Assembly (NCBI GenBank): GCA_028227395.1
Contig: JAOIZZ010000001.1
Span: forward strand, 1 to 64,000
Direction of reading: 5' to 3'
DNA: 64,000 nucleotides
From: Woeseiaceae bacterium
GTDB lineage: Bacteria; Pseudomonadota; Gammaproteobacteria; Steroidobacterales; Woeseiaceae
Of this stretch, positions 8,118-17,102 are shown one piece after another. A program made the translations under genes and the position numbers. Positions within the stretch are counted from its first letter, which is position 1; each line of letters starts with the position of its first letter. The notes beneath the pieces were generated by a model. It made no database searches. It was not told where the DNA came from and saw only the letters and a program-made list of their open reading frames with translations.

Positions 8118-9491
8118 ATGTCTCTCTTAGAGCAACGCACAAAGGCGGACTGGCAAGCATTGGATAGTGATCATTATATTCATCCGTTTACGGATCATAA
8201 GGATCTAGGCGAAAAAAAGAGTCGTATTATTGCAAGAGCAAAAGGCGTATATATTTATGACGCAGACGACAATGAAATTTTAGATGCAATGTCTGGTCTT
8301 TGGTGTGTAAATGCCGGTTATGGCAGAACTGAATTGGCTGATGCTGCCTCGGATCAACTCAAAGAATTACCTTATTACAACAGTTTCTTTCAATGCGCTA
8401 ATCCTCCATCTATAGAACTAGCACAGATGCTCAAAAACATCACTCAAGCACATTTAAATCGTGTTTTTTATACTGGCTCAGGATCCGAATCAATCGATAC
8501 CATGATTAGAATAGTAAGGCGGTATTGGGAGGTTATGGGACAACCGAAGCGGACCACGATCATAGCAAGAAAAAATGCTTATCATGGCTCTACAATTGCA
8601 GGTGTGAGCCTTGGTGGAATGAGTCCAATGCATTCTCAAGGCGGACCTTTGTTACCTGGTATTGAGCATATTGAACAGCCTTATTGGTTTGAATCAGATC
8701 GCAGTCTTTCCCAGGCGGATTTCGGATTGAAAATGGCCGGTTTACTGGAGGAGAGAATCCTTGAGCTTGGAGCTGAAAATGTGGCAGCATTTGTTGGCGA
8801 ACCTATCCAAGGTGCTGGTGGTGTAATCATTCCGCCTGATAACTATTGGCCAGAAATAGAACGCATTTGTAAACACTATGGAGTGCTGTTAGTTAATGAT
8901 GAGGTTATTTGTGGTTTTGGGCGATTAGGAGAATGGTTCGGCTCAGATCATTTTAAAGTAAAGCCGGATTTAATAACTTTTGCCAAGGGTGTAACTTCAG
9001 GTTATCTCCCTTTGGGTGGTGTAATGGTTGGTGATAAAGTGGCTGATATCCTTATAGAAAAAGGTGGTGAGTTTAATCATGGGTTTACTTATTCAGGACA
9101 CCCTGCATCGTGCGCGGTTGCGATTAAAAATATACAAATATTGCAAAATGAAAAACTGGTTGAACGCGTTAAAAATGATATCGGTCCCTATATGCAGAAA
9201 AAATGGCATGCTCTAGCAGAGCATCCTATTGTGGGTGAAACTAGAATGGTCGGTCTAATGGGTGCAATGGAATTAGTCTCTAGCAAGACATCATGCGAAA
9301 GATTTGATGATAAGAGTACGGCAGGGACTGTTTATAGAGATTTTGCTGTTAATAATGGCCTGGTGATGAGAGCGGTTGGCGATACAATTGTAACTTCACC
9401 GCCCTTAATTATCAGTCATGATGAAGTGGATGAATTGATCGAGAAGACTTGGAAATGCCTTGATCATACTCATAAAGTAATGGCTTCTTAA
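8118..9491 (+). CDS. spuC: Class III aminotransferase, putrescine/polyamine--pyruvate type (SpuC-like)
   Basis: A 457-residue PLP enzyme of fold type I. The PLP-binding Lys is in ITFAKGVTSGYLPLGGV (about residue 291). LLVNDEVICGFGR supplies the cofactor-binding Asp, and TGSGSESIDTMIRI binds phosphate. The N-terminus (LDSDHYIHPFTDHKDL) and overall sequence resemble Pseudomonas SpuC, which moves an amino group from putrescine to pyruvate to give 4-aminobutanal. Relatives act on other omega-amines. It has a strong AAGGAG site before ATG 8118 and opens the operon downstream of the second palindrome. Confidence 0.88.
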   Translation: MSLLEQRTKADWQALDSDHYIHPFTDHKDLGEKKSRIIARAKGVYIYDADDNEILDAMSGLWCVNAGYGRTELADAASDQLKELPYYNSFFQCANPPSIELAQMLKNITQAHLNRVFYTGSGSESIDTMIRIVRRYWEVMGQPKRTTIIARKNAYHGSTIAGVSLGGMSPMHSQGGPLLPGIEHIEQPYWFESDRSLSQADFGLKMAGLLEERILELGAENVAAFVGEPIQGAGGVIIPPDNYWPEIERICKHYGVLLVNDEVICGFGRLGEWFGSDHFKVKPDLITFAKGVTSGYLPLGGVMVGDKVADILIEKGGEFNHGFTYSGHPASCAVAIKNIQILQNEKLVERVKNDIGPYMQKKWHALAEHPIVGETRMVGLMGAMELVSSKTSCERFDDKSTAGTVYRDFAVNNGLVMRAVGDTIVTSPPLIISHDEVDELIEKTWKCLDHTHKVMAS

Positions 9492-9512
9492 TTCAAAAAT
9501 AAAGAAAATAAT

Positions 9513-10487
9513 ATGAATAAAAAGAATGGTAAAAATATGGATCGACCCGAATTATATGGCCTAAAGCTTGAACCAACCTATTCAGGTTCTACGACTTTTT
9601 ATCGGCGCGAAGCATCACAAGATCTAAATGGTGTTGATTTGGCTGTCACTGGAATACCTCTTGATACAGCTGTAACTAATCGACCAGGAACAAGATTTGG
9701 ACCACGTGCGGTGAGGTCAGCTTCTACAATTTTAGCTTGGGAAAGACCATATGGCTTAGATTTTAATCCCGTCGATCGAATTGCAATGGTGGATTATGGT
9801 GACTGCTATTTTGATTTTGGTGCACCTGAATCGGTCCCAAATTCAATTGAAGCTCATATTTCTTCGATAATCAACCAGGGATCGGCTGTGTTTAGTATTG
9901 GTGGTGATCACTTTGTTAGTTATCCAATACTAAAAGCGCATGCAAAAAAATATAAAGAGCCAATATCATTGATTCAATTTGATGCTCATACTGATACCTG
10001 GGAAGCAGGTGAGGGAGATGATGAGCCAGCAGATGAAAATAGAATTGATCATGGCACCATGTTTTATCAGGCCACAAAAGATGGAATACTTGACCCAAAA
10101 AGCTCAGTTCAGATTGGAATTAGGACTGAAAATCCAGATACCATGGGCTTTAATATTCTAGATGCACCTTGGGTGCATAATAATGGGATTGAAGCGGTTA
10201 TCAAAAAAACACTTGAGATAGTCGGTGATAAACCTGTTTACATGACTTTTGATATTGACTGTCTTGACCCAAGTTATGCTCCAGGTACTGGAACTCCTGT
10301 TTGTGGTGGACTAAGTACCCATCAAGCAATGAGTATTATTCGGGGCCTTTCTGGAATCAATTTAATCGGGATGGATTTAGTTGAAGTTTCACCAGCGTAT
10401 GATGTTGGAGAAATTACGGCATTAGCGGGAGCTCATGTTGCCATGGAAATGATTGCAGTTTTTGCAAGTAAATCAGAATTTAAATAG
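9513..10487 (+). CDS. speB: Agmatinase / ureohydrolase family (SpeB-like)
   Basis: A 324-residue arginase-family enzyme. All binuclear manganese motifs are visible: GGDHFVSYP, FDAHTDTW (written here as QFDAHTDT) and TFDIDCLDPSYAPGTGTP. Agmatinase hydrolyses agmatine to putrescine and urea, feeding the neighbouring putrescine enzymes. Related guanidino hydrolases (guanidinobutyrase, guanidinopropionase) share the same motifs and remain possible. ATG 9513 is used; an in-frame ATG at 9537 is an alternative start. It lies 21 bp after the aminotransferase, so co-transcription is likely. Confidence 0.88.
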   Translation: MNKKNGKNMDRPELYGLKLEPTYSGSTTFYRREASQDLNGVDLAVTGIPLDTAVTNRPGTRFGPRAVRSASTILAWERPYGLDFNPVDRIAMVDYGDCYFDFGAPESVPNSIEAHISSIINQGSAVFSIGGDHFVSYPILKAHAKKYKEPISLIQFDAHTDTWEAGEGDDEPADENRIDHGTMFYQATKDGILDPKSSVQIGIRTENPDTMGFNILDAPWVHNNGIEAVIKKTLEIVGDKPVYMTFDIDCLDPSYAPGTGTPVCGGLSTHQAMSIIRGLSGINLIGMDLVEVSPAYDVGEITALAGAHVAMEMIAVFASKSEFK

Positions 10488-10499
10488 TGGATTTTTAAA

Positions 10500-11786
10500 A
10501 TGATAGAAACATCAGAGCATACCGCTTCTTATTACGCCGCTTCCAGCAATTGGCAAACTGATTACCCTAAACTTCAAGGAGAAATTAGCGTTGATGTAGC
10601 TGTGGTGGGCGGAGGTTTCACTGGAATCTCTACCGCGCTTAGATTGATCGAGAATGGTTACAAAGTGGCTATTGTCGAAGCTAATAGGATCAGTTGGGGC
10701 GCCTCTGGAAGGAATGGTGGGCAACTCATTGATGGGTTTGTAATGGATTTAGATAAATTTGAAAAAAAAGTGGGTAAAGCAGGTGCTGACATCGCTTATC
10801 AGATGGGTATTGAATCTCGCGATGTCGTATTAGAAAGAATAGAGAAATATTCAATTGATTGTGATTTGCGTTTTGGATTCCTAGATGTGGCAATGAATCA
10901 AGGTGATATTGATGAATTTCATGAGTGGATCGAAGATAAAGATAAAAAAAACTACCCTCATAAAATGGAATTTATAGCTAAAGAAAAATTACAAGAGCAT
11001 ATTGGTTCAGAGCGATATATTGCTGGTGTTGTTAACTACGGCAATGGTCATCTACATCCTTTAAATCTATGCATCGGTGAAGCACGCGCTATAACAGAAC
11101 AAGGCGGTTTAATTTTCGAACAATCCAAAGTAATTAAAGTTAAGCATGGCGCAAAACCACAAGTTATTACCAAAGAAGGAGTTATTAATGCAAAAAAAGT
11201 AGTGCTCGCTGGCAATGCTTATTTAGGTAAAACCGAACCAAAACTTGCTGGCGCTGTTATACCTGCAGGAAGTTATATCATTGCAACTGAGCCACTGTCT
11301 GAAGATCTTGCCAATGAGTTATTACCCTCTAATATGGCGGTATGTGACCAGCGAGTGGGTTTAGATTATTTTAGATTATCGGCGGATAGAAGAATGTTGT
11401 TTGGCGGCTTATGTAATTATTCTGGAAGACACCCTAAGAGTATAACTGGAGTACTTAAACCTAAAATGGAACGTGCCTTTCCCCAGCTAAAGAAGGCAAA
11501 AATTGATTATGAATGGGGTGGTTATATAGGGATTAGTATGAATCGAATCCCACAGATGGGACGAATTGAAAATAACACTTACTATATACAAGGTTATTCT
11601 GGGCATGGTGTAGCGCCAACACATATTGCGGGCAATGTTATTGCTGACGCGATTATGGGCGACACGGAGAGATTTGATGTATTTGATAAGGTATGGCATT
11701 TAAAGTTACCGGGAGGCTTGTGGTTTGCTAATCCTGCTTTAGCTCTTGGTATGATGTATCATCGAATTCGAGAGCTACTAGCCTAG
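10500..11786 (+). CDS. puuB: FAD-dependent gamma-glutamylputrescine oxidase (PuuB-like)
   Basis: A 428-residue DAO-family flavoprotein. The FAD-binding Rossmann motif VDVAVVGGGFTGISTALRL occurs at residues about 29-47, ISWGASGRNGGQLIDGF follows, and the C-terminal FAD contact is in YIQGYSGHGVAPTHIAGN. PuuB oxidises gamma-glutamylputrescine to gamma-glutamyl-aminobutyraldehyde, releasing ammonia and hydrogen peroxide. It lies 12 bp downstream of the agmatinase. The aldehyde dehydrogenase that would follow (PuuC) is not next to it; the MmsA-type dehydrogenase at 15562 or an enzyme elsewhere would have to act. Confidence 0.88.
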   Translation: MIETSEHTASYYAASSNWQTDYPKLQGEISVDVAVVGGGFTGISTALRLIENGYKVAIVEANRISWGASGRNGGQLIDGFVMDLDKFEKKVGKAGADIAYQMGIESRDVVLERIEKYSIDCDLRFGFLDVAMNQGDIDEFHEWIEDKDKKNYPHKMEFIAKEKLQEHIGSERYIAGVVNYGNGHLHPLNLCIGEARAITEQGGLIFEQSKVIKVKHGAKPQVITKEGVINAKKVVLAGNAYLGKTEPKLAGAVIPAGSYIIATEPLSEDLANELLPSNMAVCDQRVGLDYFRLSADRRMLFGGLCNYSGRHPKSITGVLKPKMERAFPQLKKAKIDYEWGGYIGISMNRIPQMGRIENNTYYIQGYSGHGVAPTHIAGNVIADAIMGDTERFDVFDKVWHLKLPGGLWFANPALALGMMYHRIRELLA

Positions 11787-11801
11787 TAGTATTGAATCTA
11801 A

Positions 11802-13700
11802 ATGAAGAGAAAACTCAATATAAGCCGGCGTGATTTTGTAAATGGGTTTGCTCTCAGCCTTGCAGCAGGCACAACTTTATCGCCATTTGAGTTGCTTGCT
11901 AATAATAATTTAGCTTTATCGGGTGCTTATTACCCCCCCGCAATGACTGGAATGAGAGGAAGCCATCAAGGATCTTTTGAGGTGGCTCACGCATTAGCAT
12001 GGGCCGGCGCGAAGTTTGACGAACCTAAGCACCAAACTGATACCGATTATGATTTAATTGTGGTTGGTGGTGGTCTTTCTGGCTTATCTGCCGCTTACTT
12101 TTATCGCCAGCGTTATGGTAATGATGCAAAAATTCTTGTTATAGACAACCATGATGATTTTGGTGGTCATGCCAAAAGAAACGAATTTACGGTCGATGGT
12201 AAAAAACTAATCGGTTATGGTGGCAGTCAATCTATCGATACACCCAATTCATATTCGACTCCCGCTAAAAAATTATTGAAAGATATCGGCGTTATGACTG
12301 AACGTTTCTATGATTATTATGATCAAGGGTATTTTGAAACTCGAAATTTAAAACGAGGTCTTTATTTTAGTAATGAGTTGTATGGTAAAGACGTAGTTTG
12401 TGAGAATTTACTGAGAACTGATATAAATAAAGATGATAATGATTTGATTAATATTTTTAATGCATTTCCACTTGCTGAAGAATCTAAAAAAGCACTAATT
12501 AATTTGTTAGAATCAAAGAAGAATTATCTTCAGGATGAACCCTCATTAACAAAAAGAATCGCATTGATGCGAGCAACCAGTTATAGCGATTTCTTGAGAA
12601 AATTTACGAAAGTTCCAGAAGAAGTAGTGCTTTTATACAGAGATAGTCATCGTGGATTATGGGGTGTAGGTTGGGATGCACTTTCAACTCTTGAAGCTTA
12701 TAAAGCGAATATGCCTGGAACTCGATATCTAGATTTAGAGGTGGATTCTGTTAATCCCCATAATATGTATGAGCGAGAGGAGCCTTATATCTTTCATTTC
12801 CCAGATGGCAATGCTGGCGTTGCCAGAGCATTAGTCAATAAGCTCGTTCCAGGCTCAATAAACGCTGAGACTATGGAAGCTCAAGTTAAAGCAAAAGTTG
12901 ATTATGATGCTTTGGATTTAAAGTCTTCAAAAGTGCGTATTCGACTTAATTCTTCTGTGGTTAAAGTGGAGCACACACCTAACCAGGAATCTGTTAATGT
13001 AACTTATATTAATGACGGCATGTCATACAGAGTTAAGGGTAGACATGTTGTAATGGCTTGTTATAACAATATGTTGCCTCATTTATGCCCAGAACTTCCA
13101 TTAGCTCAAAAAGAAGCGCTTGATTACGCAACGAAAATTCCATTGGTCTATATCAGTATCGCGGTAAGGAATTGGCGGGCACTTCATAACCTTGGTTTTC
13201 AAAGTATTACTATTCCACAACCTAAACTGATGCATTCTTTTGGTTTGGACTTCCCAGTAAGTATGGGAGGCTATGATTTTACGCAAAACCCAAATCAACC
13301 AACGATTCTGCATGGTACTTATGTCCCCACTGATCCAGATAAGGGTTTGAGTTCAAAACAACAAGCGATCAATGGTAGAAGACAGCTGTATGAAATTAGT
13401 TTTGATCAATTTGAGCGCGATATTATTGAGCAAATGCAAGGCTCACTTAAGGGTGGGGGTTTTGATGCCAAGAGAGATATTGCAGGCATAACGGTAAATC
13501 GATGGCCACATGGTTATGCATGGGAGTACAATGATTTTTCTGATCCTGCTGAATATAATCCTTATAATGGACCGCATATTAAAGGAAGAGCGAGGATTGG
13601 GCGTATCTCCATAGCAAATTCAGATGCTTCGGCTTATGCTTATGTCGATGGCGCTATTGATGCGGCAGATCGAGCTGTGAATGAACAATTAAAGATATAA
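11802..13700 (+). CDS. spdH: Spermidine dehydrogenase-like exported flavoprotein (SpdH type)
   Basis: A 632-residue flavoprotein with an N-terminal twin-arginine-like signal (NISRRDFVNGFALSLAAGT, about residues 6-24), implying folded export to the periplasm. The FAD-binding motif YDLIVVGGGLSGLSAAYFYR lies at about 83-102. Length and architecture match Pseudomonas SpdH, which oxidises spermidine or spermine at the secondary amine to yield aminoaldehydes and diaminopropane or spermidine. It follows the PuuB-like gene by 15 bp. A periplasmic location would process external polyamines before uptake. Exact cleavage position and products are inferred from the family. Confidence 0.82.
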   Translation: MKRKLNISRRDFVNGFALSLAAGTTLSPFELLANNNLALSGAYYPPAMTGMRGSHQGSFEVAHALAWAGAKFDEPKHQTDTDYDLIVVGGGLSGLSAAYFYRQRYGNDAKILVIDNHDDFGGHAKRNEFTVDGKKLIGYGGSQSIDTPNSYSTPAKKLLKDIGVMTERFYDYYDQGYFETRNLKRGLYFSNELYGKDVVCENLLRTDINKDDNDLINIFNAFPLAEESKKALINLLESKKNYLQDEPSLTKRIALMRATSYSDFLRKFTKVPEEVVLLYRDSHRGLWGVGWDALSTLEAYKANMPGTRYLDLEVDSVNPHNMYEREEPYIFHFPDGNAGVARALVNKLVPGSINAETMEAQVKAKVDYDALDLKSSKVRIRLNSSVVKVEHTPNQESVNVTYINDGMSYRVKGRHVVMACYNNMLPHLCPELPLAQKEALDYATKIPLVYISIAVRNWRALHNLGFQSITIPQPKLMHSFGLDFPVSMGGYDFTQNPNQPTILHGTYVPTDPDKGLSSKQQAINGRRQLYEISFDQFERDIIEQMQGSLKGGGFDAKRDIAGITVNRWPHGYAWEYNDFSDPAEYNPYNGPHIKGRARIGRISIANSDASAYAYVDGAIDAADRAVNEQLKI

Positions 13701-13731
13701 ATGAAAAATTCTTATAATTAAAGGAAAAACA

Positions 13732-14175
13732 ATGAATAAAATAATAATCTTTTTAGTAAGCATGACTATTTTTGTTGGATTGGTTAATGCGGATCACCAC
13801 GATGAAGTTATAAAACCATCTCAGATGACTAAAGTTGATATTGCTGGTGCTATTTACGAACGTCCTGATATGACTGAATCAACCAGAAATGGTAATACCA
13901 CTCTAGATGTTACCGATATGTTAAGTAGCGATGGCAAATTTGAGACCGGAATGTATCGCTCCGGACCAGTTCATAATGTCCATGACGAGCCTTATGGTGT
14001 GGATGAGATTTTTTATATAATTGAAGGCAGTATTACTTTAACATCCGCCGATGGAAGCGTTATGACCAGCGGTGCAGGCGAAACACTTTCGATTCCAAAA
14101 GAATGGACGGGTACATGGGACACTGATGGCTACAGTAAGATCTGGGCTATTTATTATGGTGACAGCAAAGAGTAA
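13732..14175 (+). CDS. Secreted cupin-domain protein (Cupin_3/DUF861-like)
   Basis: A 147-residue protein with a signal peptide (IIIFLVSMTIFVGLVNADHH) and one cupin barrel. The core GVDEIFYIIEGSITLTSADGS and ETLSIPKEWTGTWDTDGYSKIWAIYY resembles the Cupin_3 family found in ureidoglycine aminohydrolase and many small sugar or amine enzymes. A good AAGGA site precedes ATG 13732. It sits between two polyamine enzymes, so it may act on an aminoaldehyde or act as a periplasmic amine-binding or scavenging protein; that is a guess. Metal-binding histidines are sparse, so catalysis is uncertain. Confidence 0.75.
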   Translation: MNKIIIFLVSMTIFVGLVNADHHDEVIKPSQMTKVDIAGAIYERPDMTESTRNGNTTLDVTDMLSSDGKFETGMYRSGPVHNVHDEPYGVDEIFYIIEGSITLTSADGSVMTSGAGETLSIPKEWTGTWDTDGYSKIWAIYYGDSKE

Positions 14176-14227
14176 GAAGAGATTTTAAAATAAACAAAGA
14201 TAGTAATTAGATTTAAGGAGAAGGCTT

Positions 14228-15565
14228 GTGTTAGATGACAGCACAGAAAACTTAAGCATCGATTTACCGAAGATGGATTCTTATTGGATGCCATTTACTG
14301 GTAACCGTTATTTCAAAGAAAATCCTCGCGTGATTCATCGTGCTAAGGGCATGTATTGCTGGTCTCATGATGGCAGAAAGATGCTTGATATGGTTGCTGG
14401 CTTATGGTGTTGTAACGCAGGTCATTGCGATCCTAGAATCGTAAAAGCTATTCAAGACCAGGCCGCCGATTTAGATTACGCTATGGCTTTCCAGCTTGGT
14501 CATCCTAAAGCATTTGAATTGGCATCAAAACTAACCGATTTAGCTCCAGATGGCATTGACCATGCATTTTTTGTTAATTCAGGATCCGAAGCTGTAGATA
14601 CGGCTATGAAAATGACATTAGCTTATCATCGTATACGTGGTCAAGGCGAACGGACTCGCTTTATTGGGCGTGAACGTGGTTATCATGGAGTAGGATTTGG
14701 TGGTATTTCGGTAGGTGGGATGTCGCCAAATCGTAAAATGTTTGGTGCTATGTTACCAGGAGTAGATCATCTACCTCATACTCATAATCTTGAGCATAAT
14801 GCTTTTTCAAGAGGCCTTCCTAGCTGGGGGGAGCATCTTGCTGATGAGCTGGAAAATATTATAGCTTTGCATGACCCATCAAATATCGCCGGTGTTATCG
14901 TTGAGCCTATAGCTGGCTCTGCAGGGGTCTTATTGCCACCTCAAGGTTATCTCAAGAAAATTAGAGAAATTTGCACAAAACATGGAATCATGTTGATTTT
15001 TGATGAGGTTATATGTGCTTTTGGACGAACCGGTGATGCTTTTGCTGCAAAACGATTTGATGTTACACCTGACATCATGACTACAGCAAAAGGTTTGACC
15101 AGTGGAACTGTGCCTATGGGGGCAGTGCTTACAAAAGGAGATATATACGATACATTTATGACAGGCCCCGATGGTGCCATTGAATTTTTCCATGGATACA
15201 CCTACTCTGGTCATCCTTTAGCAGCTGCAGCAGCTTGTGCGACTCTCGATGTTTATGCTGAAGATGATCTGTTTAATCGAGCGTTATCATTAGAAGATCG
15301 GTTTGCAGACGCATTGCATTCACTCAAAGATGAACCCTATGTGATTGATGTGAGAAATTATGGTTTGATTGGGGCAGTTGAGCTTATACCTATAGAGGGT
15401 CAACCGACTGCTAGAGCAATGAGTATCTTTAGGGAATGTTATGATAAAGGTTTAATCATAAGAACCACTGGTGATACGGTTGCTTTTTCTCCTCCATTGA
15501 TTGTTAAGGAAAGTCAAATCGAGCAAACGGTAGAGATAATAAGAGCTATTTTGAGGTCTATATGA
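14228..15565 (+). CDS. bauA: Beta-alanine/omega-amino acid--pyruvate aminotransferase (BauA-like)
   Basis: A 445-residue class III aminotransferase starting at GTG 14228 behind a strong AAGGAGAAGG site. The sequence closely follows Pseudomonas BauA: YWMPFTGNRYF at the N-terminus, FFVNSGSEAVDTAMKM, LMLIFDEVICAFGRTGDAF-type cofactor segment, and the PLP Lys in TTAKGLTSGTVPMGAV. It would convert beta-alanine (from 3-aminopropanal or diaminopropane) plus pyruvate to malonate semialdehyde plus alanine. Its stop overlaps the start of the dehydrogenase gene by 4 bp (ATGA), so the two are translationally coupled and probably form one pathway. Confidence 0.9.
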   Translation: MLDDSTENLSIDLPKMDSYWMPFTGNRYFKENPRVIHRAKGMYCWSHDGRKMLDMVAGLWCCNAGHCDPRIVKAIQDQAADLDYAMAFQLGHPKAFELASKLTDLAPDGIDHAFFVNSGSEAVDTAMKMTLAYHRIRGQGERTRFIGRERGYHGVGFGGISVGGMSPNRKMFGAMLPGVDHLPHTHNLEHNAFSRGLPSWGEHLADELENIIALHDPSNIAGVIVEPIAGSAGVLLPPQGYLKKIREICTKHGIMLIFDEVICAFGRTGDAFAAKRFDVTPDIMTTAKGLTSGTVPMGAVLTKGDIYDTFMTGPDGAIEFFHGYTYSGHPLAAAAACATLDVYAEDDLFNRALSLEDRFADALHSLKDEPYVIDVRNYGLIGAVELIPIEGQPTARAMSIFRECYDKGLIIRTTGDTVAFSPPLIVKESQIEQTVEIIRAILRSI

Positions 15566-17079
15566 GTATAGAGAAAAATAATGATTCTGAGATTCGTGTT
15601 GTTCATAATTGGATTGACGGAGAATTATGTGAATCTAATTCTGAGCGTTTCGGTTCTGTAACGGATTCAGCCACTGGGGAGCAATGCGCTTCAGTCGTTA
15701 TGTCATTAGAGGAAGATGTCAAAGCAGCGATAAAATCTTCAGCAGCTGCGTTTGAGAGTTGGTCGCGAACACCAGTTCTTAGACGTGCAAAAGTAATGTT
15801 CAAGCTAAAAGAGTTGATTGAACGAGATAGAAAAGAAATTGCAGAAATCATTACCCAAGAACATGGCAAGGTACTTGATGATGCCGATGGATCGATTCAA
15901 AGGGGATTGGAAGTGGTCGAATTTGCCTGTGGAATACCTCATTTAATTAAAGGCGAATATAATGACCAAGTTGGAACCGGAGTAGATACATACTCTATGA
16001 GACAACCAATGGGTGTTTGTGTTGGAATTACACCATTTAATTTTCCTGCTATGGTGCCACTATGGATGTTCCCAATGGCGATTGCATGCGGTAATACATT
16101 CATATTAAAACCATCCGAAAAAGATCCTACGTGTGCTATTAAGTGGGCCGAGCTATTGAAAGAAGCAGGATTACCTGATGGCGTATTCAATGTTATTCAA
16201 GGCGATCATGTTGCAGTGAATAGCCTATTGAATGATGCAGAAGTAGCTGCAGTGAGTTTTGTCGGCTCAACACCAGTGGCAGAACATGTATATAAAACGG
16301 CTTCTGAAAAAGGTAAGCGTGTACAAGCGCTAGGTGGCGCAAAGAATCATCTTGTTGTTATGCCTGATGCAGACATGGAGCAAGTTGCTGATGCATTGAT
16401 GGGTGCTGGTTATGGTTCGGCAGGTGAGCGATGTATGGCTATATCAGCAGTAGTTACCGTTGGTGATTCGACTGATGCATTACTCGAAAAATTATTACCA
16501 AAGATAGCATCACTAAAAATTGGTCCTGGTACTGATAATAACAATCATATGGGTCCACTTATTACAGCAGAACATAAGGATAAAGTTCGATCTTATATAG
16601 ACCTTGGTGAGTCTGAGGGTGCTTCTCTGCTCGTCGATGGGAGGACTCATGATATAACTAACTCTCCTGGATATTTTCTTGGGCCAACTTTATTCGATAA
16701 TGTGACCAAGGAGATGCGTGTATATCAAGAAGAGATCTTTGGTCCGGTATTGACCATCACAAGAGTGGACGATTTTGATGAAGCAGTTGAAATCATTAAT
16801 GACCATCAATTTGGTAATGGTACTGCAATATTTACTCGTGATGGCGATGCAGCTAGAGAATTTTCACATAAAATTCTAGTTGGGATGGTTGGTGTTAATG
16901 TTCCCATTCCTGTTCCACTGGCTTTTCATAGTTTTGGTGGTTGGAAAAGGTCCTTATTTGGATGTAATGGGGTCTATGGTATGGAGGGAGTGCGATTCTA
17001 TACTCGGCTAAAGACAGTGACATCAAGGTGGCCAACAGGAATTAGATCCGGTGCAGAATTCTCAATGCCTACCATGTAA
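15562..17079 (+). CDS. mmsA: CoA-acylating (methyl)malonate-semialdehyde dehydrogenase (MmsA/BauC-like)
   Basis: A 505-residue aldehyde dehydrogenase. The catalytic Cys is in GSAGERCMAISAVV (about residue 289). GITPFNFPAMVPLWMFPMA and SFVGSTPVAEHVY are diagnostic of the CoA-dependent methylmalonate-semialdehyde group rather than ordinary acid-forming ALDHs. It would turn malonate semialdehyde from the upstream aminotransferase into acetyl-CoA, CO2 and NADH, completing beta-alanine catabolism. It overlaps that gene by 4 bp. Valine or inositol catabolism are the other known roles of the family, but the context favours beta-alanine. Confidence 0.9.
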   Translation: MSIEKNNDSEIRVVHNWIDGELCESNSERFGSVTDSATGEQCASVVMSLEEDVKAAIKSSAAAFESWSRTPVLRRAKVMFKLKELIERDRKEIAEIITQEHGKVLDDADGSIQRGLEVVEFACGIPHLIKGEYNDQVGTGVDTYSMRQPMGVCVGITPFNFPAMVPLWMFPMAIACGNTFILKPSEKDPTCAIKWAELLKEAGLPDGVFNVIQGDHVAVNSLLNDAEVAAVSFVGSTPVAEHVYKTASEKGKRVQALGGAKNHLVVMPDADMEQVADALMGAGYGSAGERCMAISAVVTVGDSTDALLEKLLPKIASLKIGPGTDNNNHMGPLITAEHKDKVRSYIDLGESEGASLLVDGRTHDITNSPGYFLGPTLFDNVTKEMRVYQEEIFGPVLTITRVDDFDEAVEIINDHQFGNGTAIFTRDGDAAREFSHKILVGMVGVNVPIPVPLAFHSFGGWKRSLFGCNGVYGMEGVRFYTRLKTVTSRWPTGIRSGAEFSMPTM

Positions 17080-17102
17080 GTAAGTTATCCGATCAAAATG
17101 CT

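Noticed and set aside
14930-15214. 94-codon minus-strand frame inside the BauA-like gene
   Set aside because: Lies fully within a well-supported aminotransferase gene and shows no family features.
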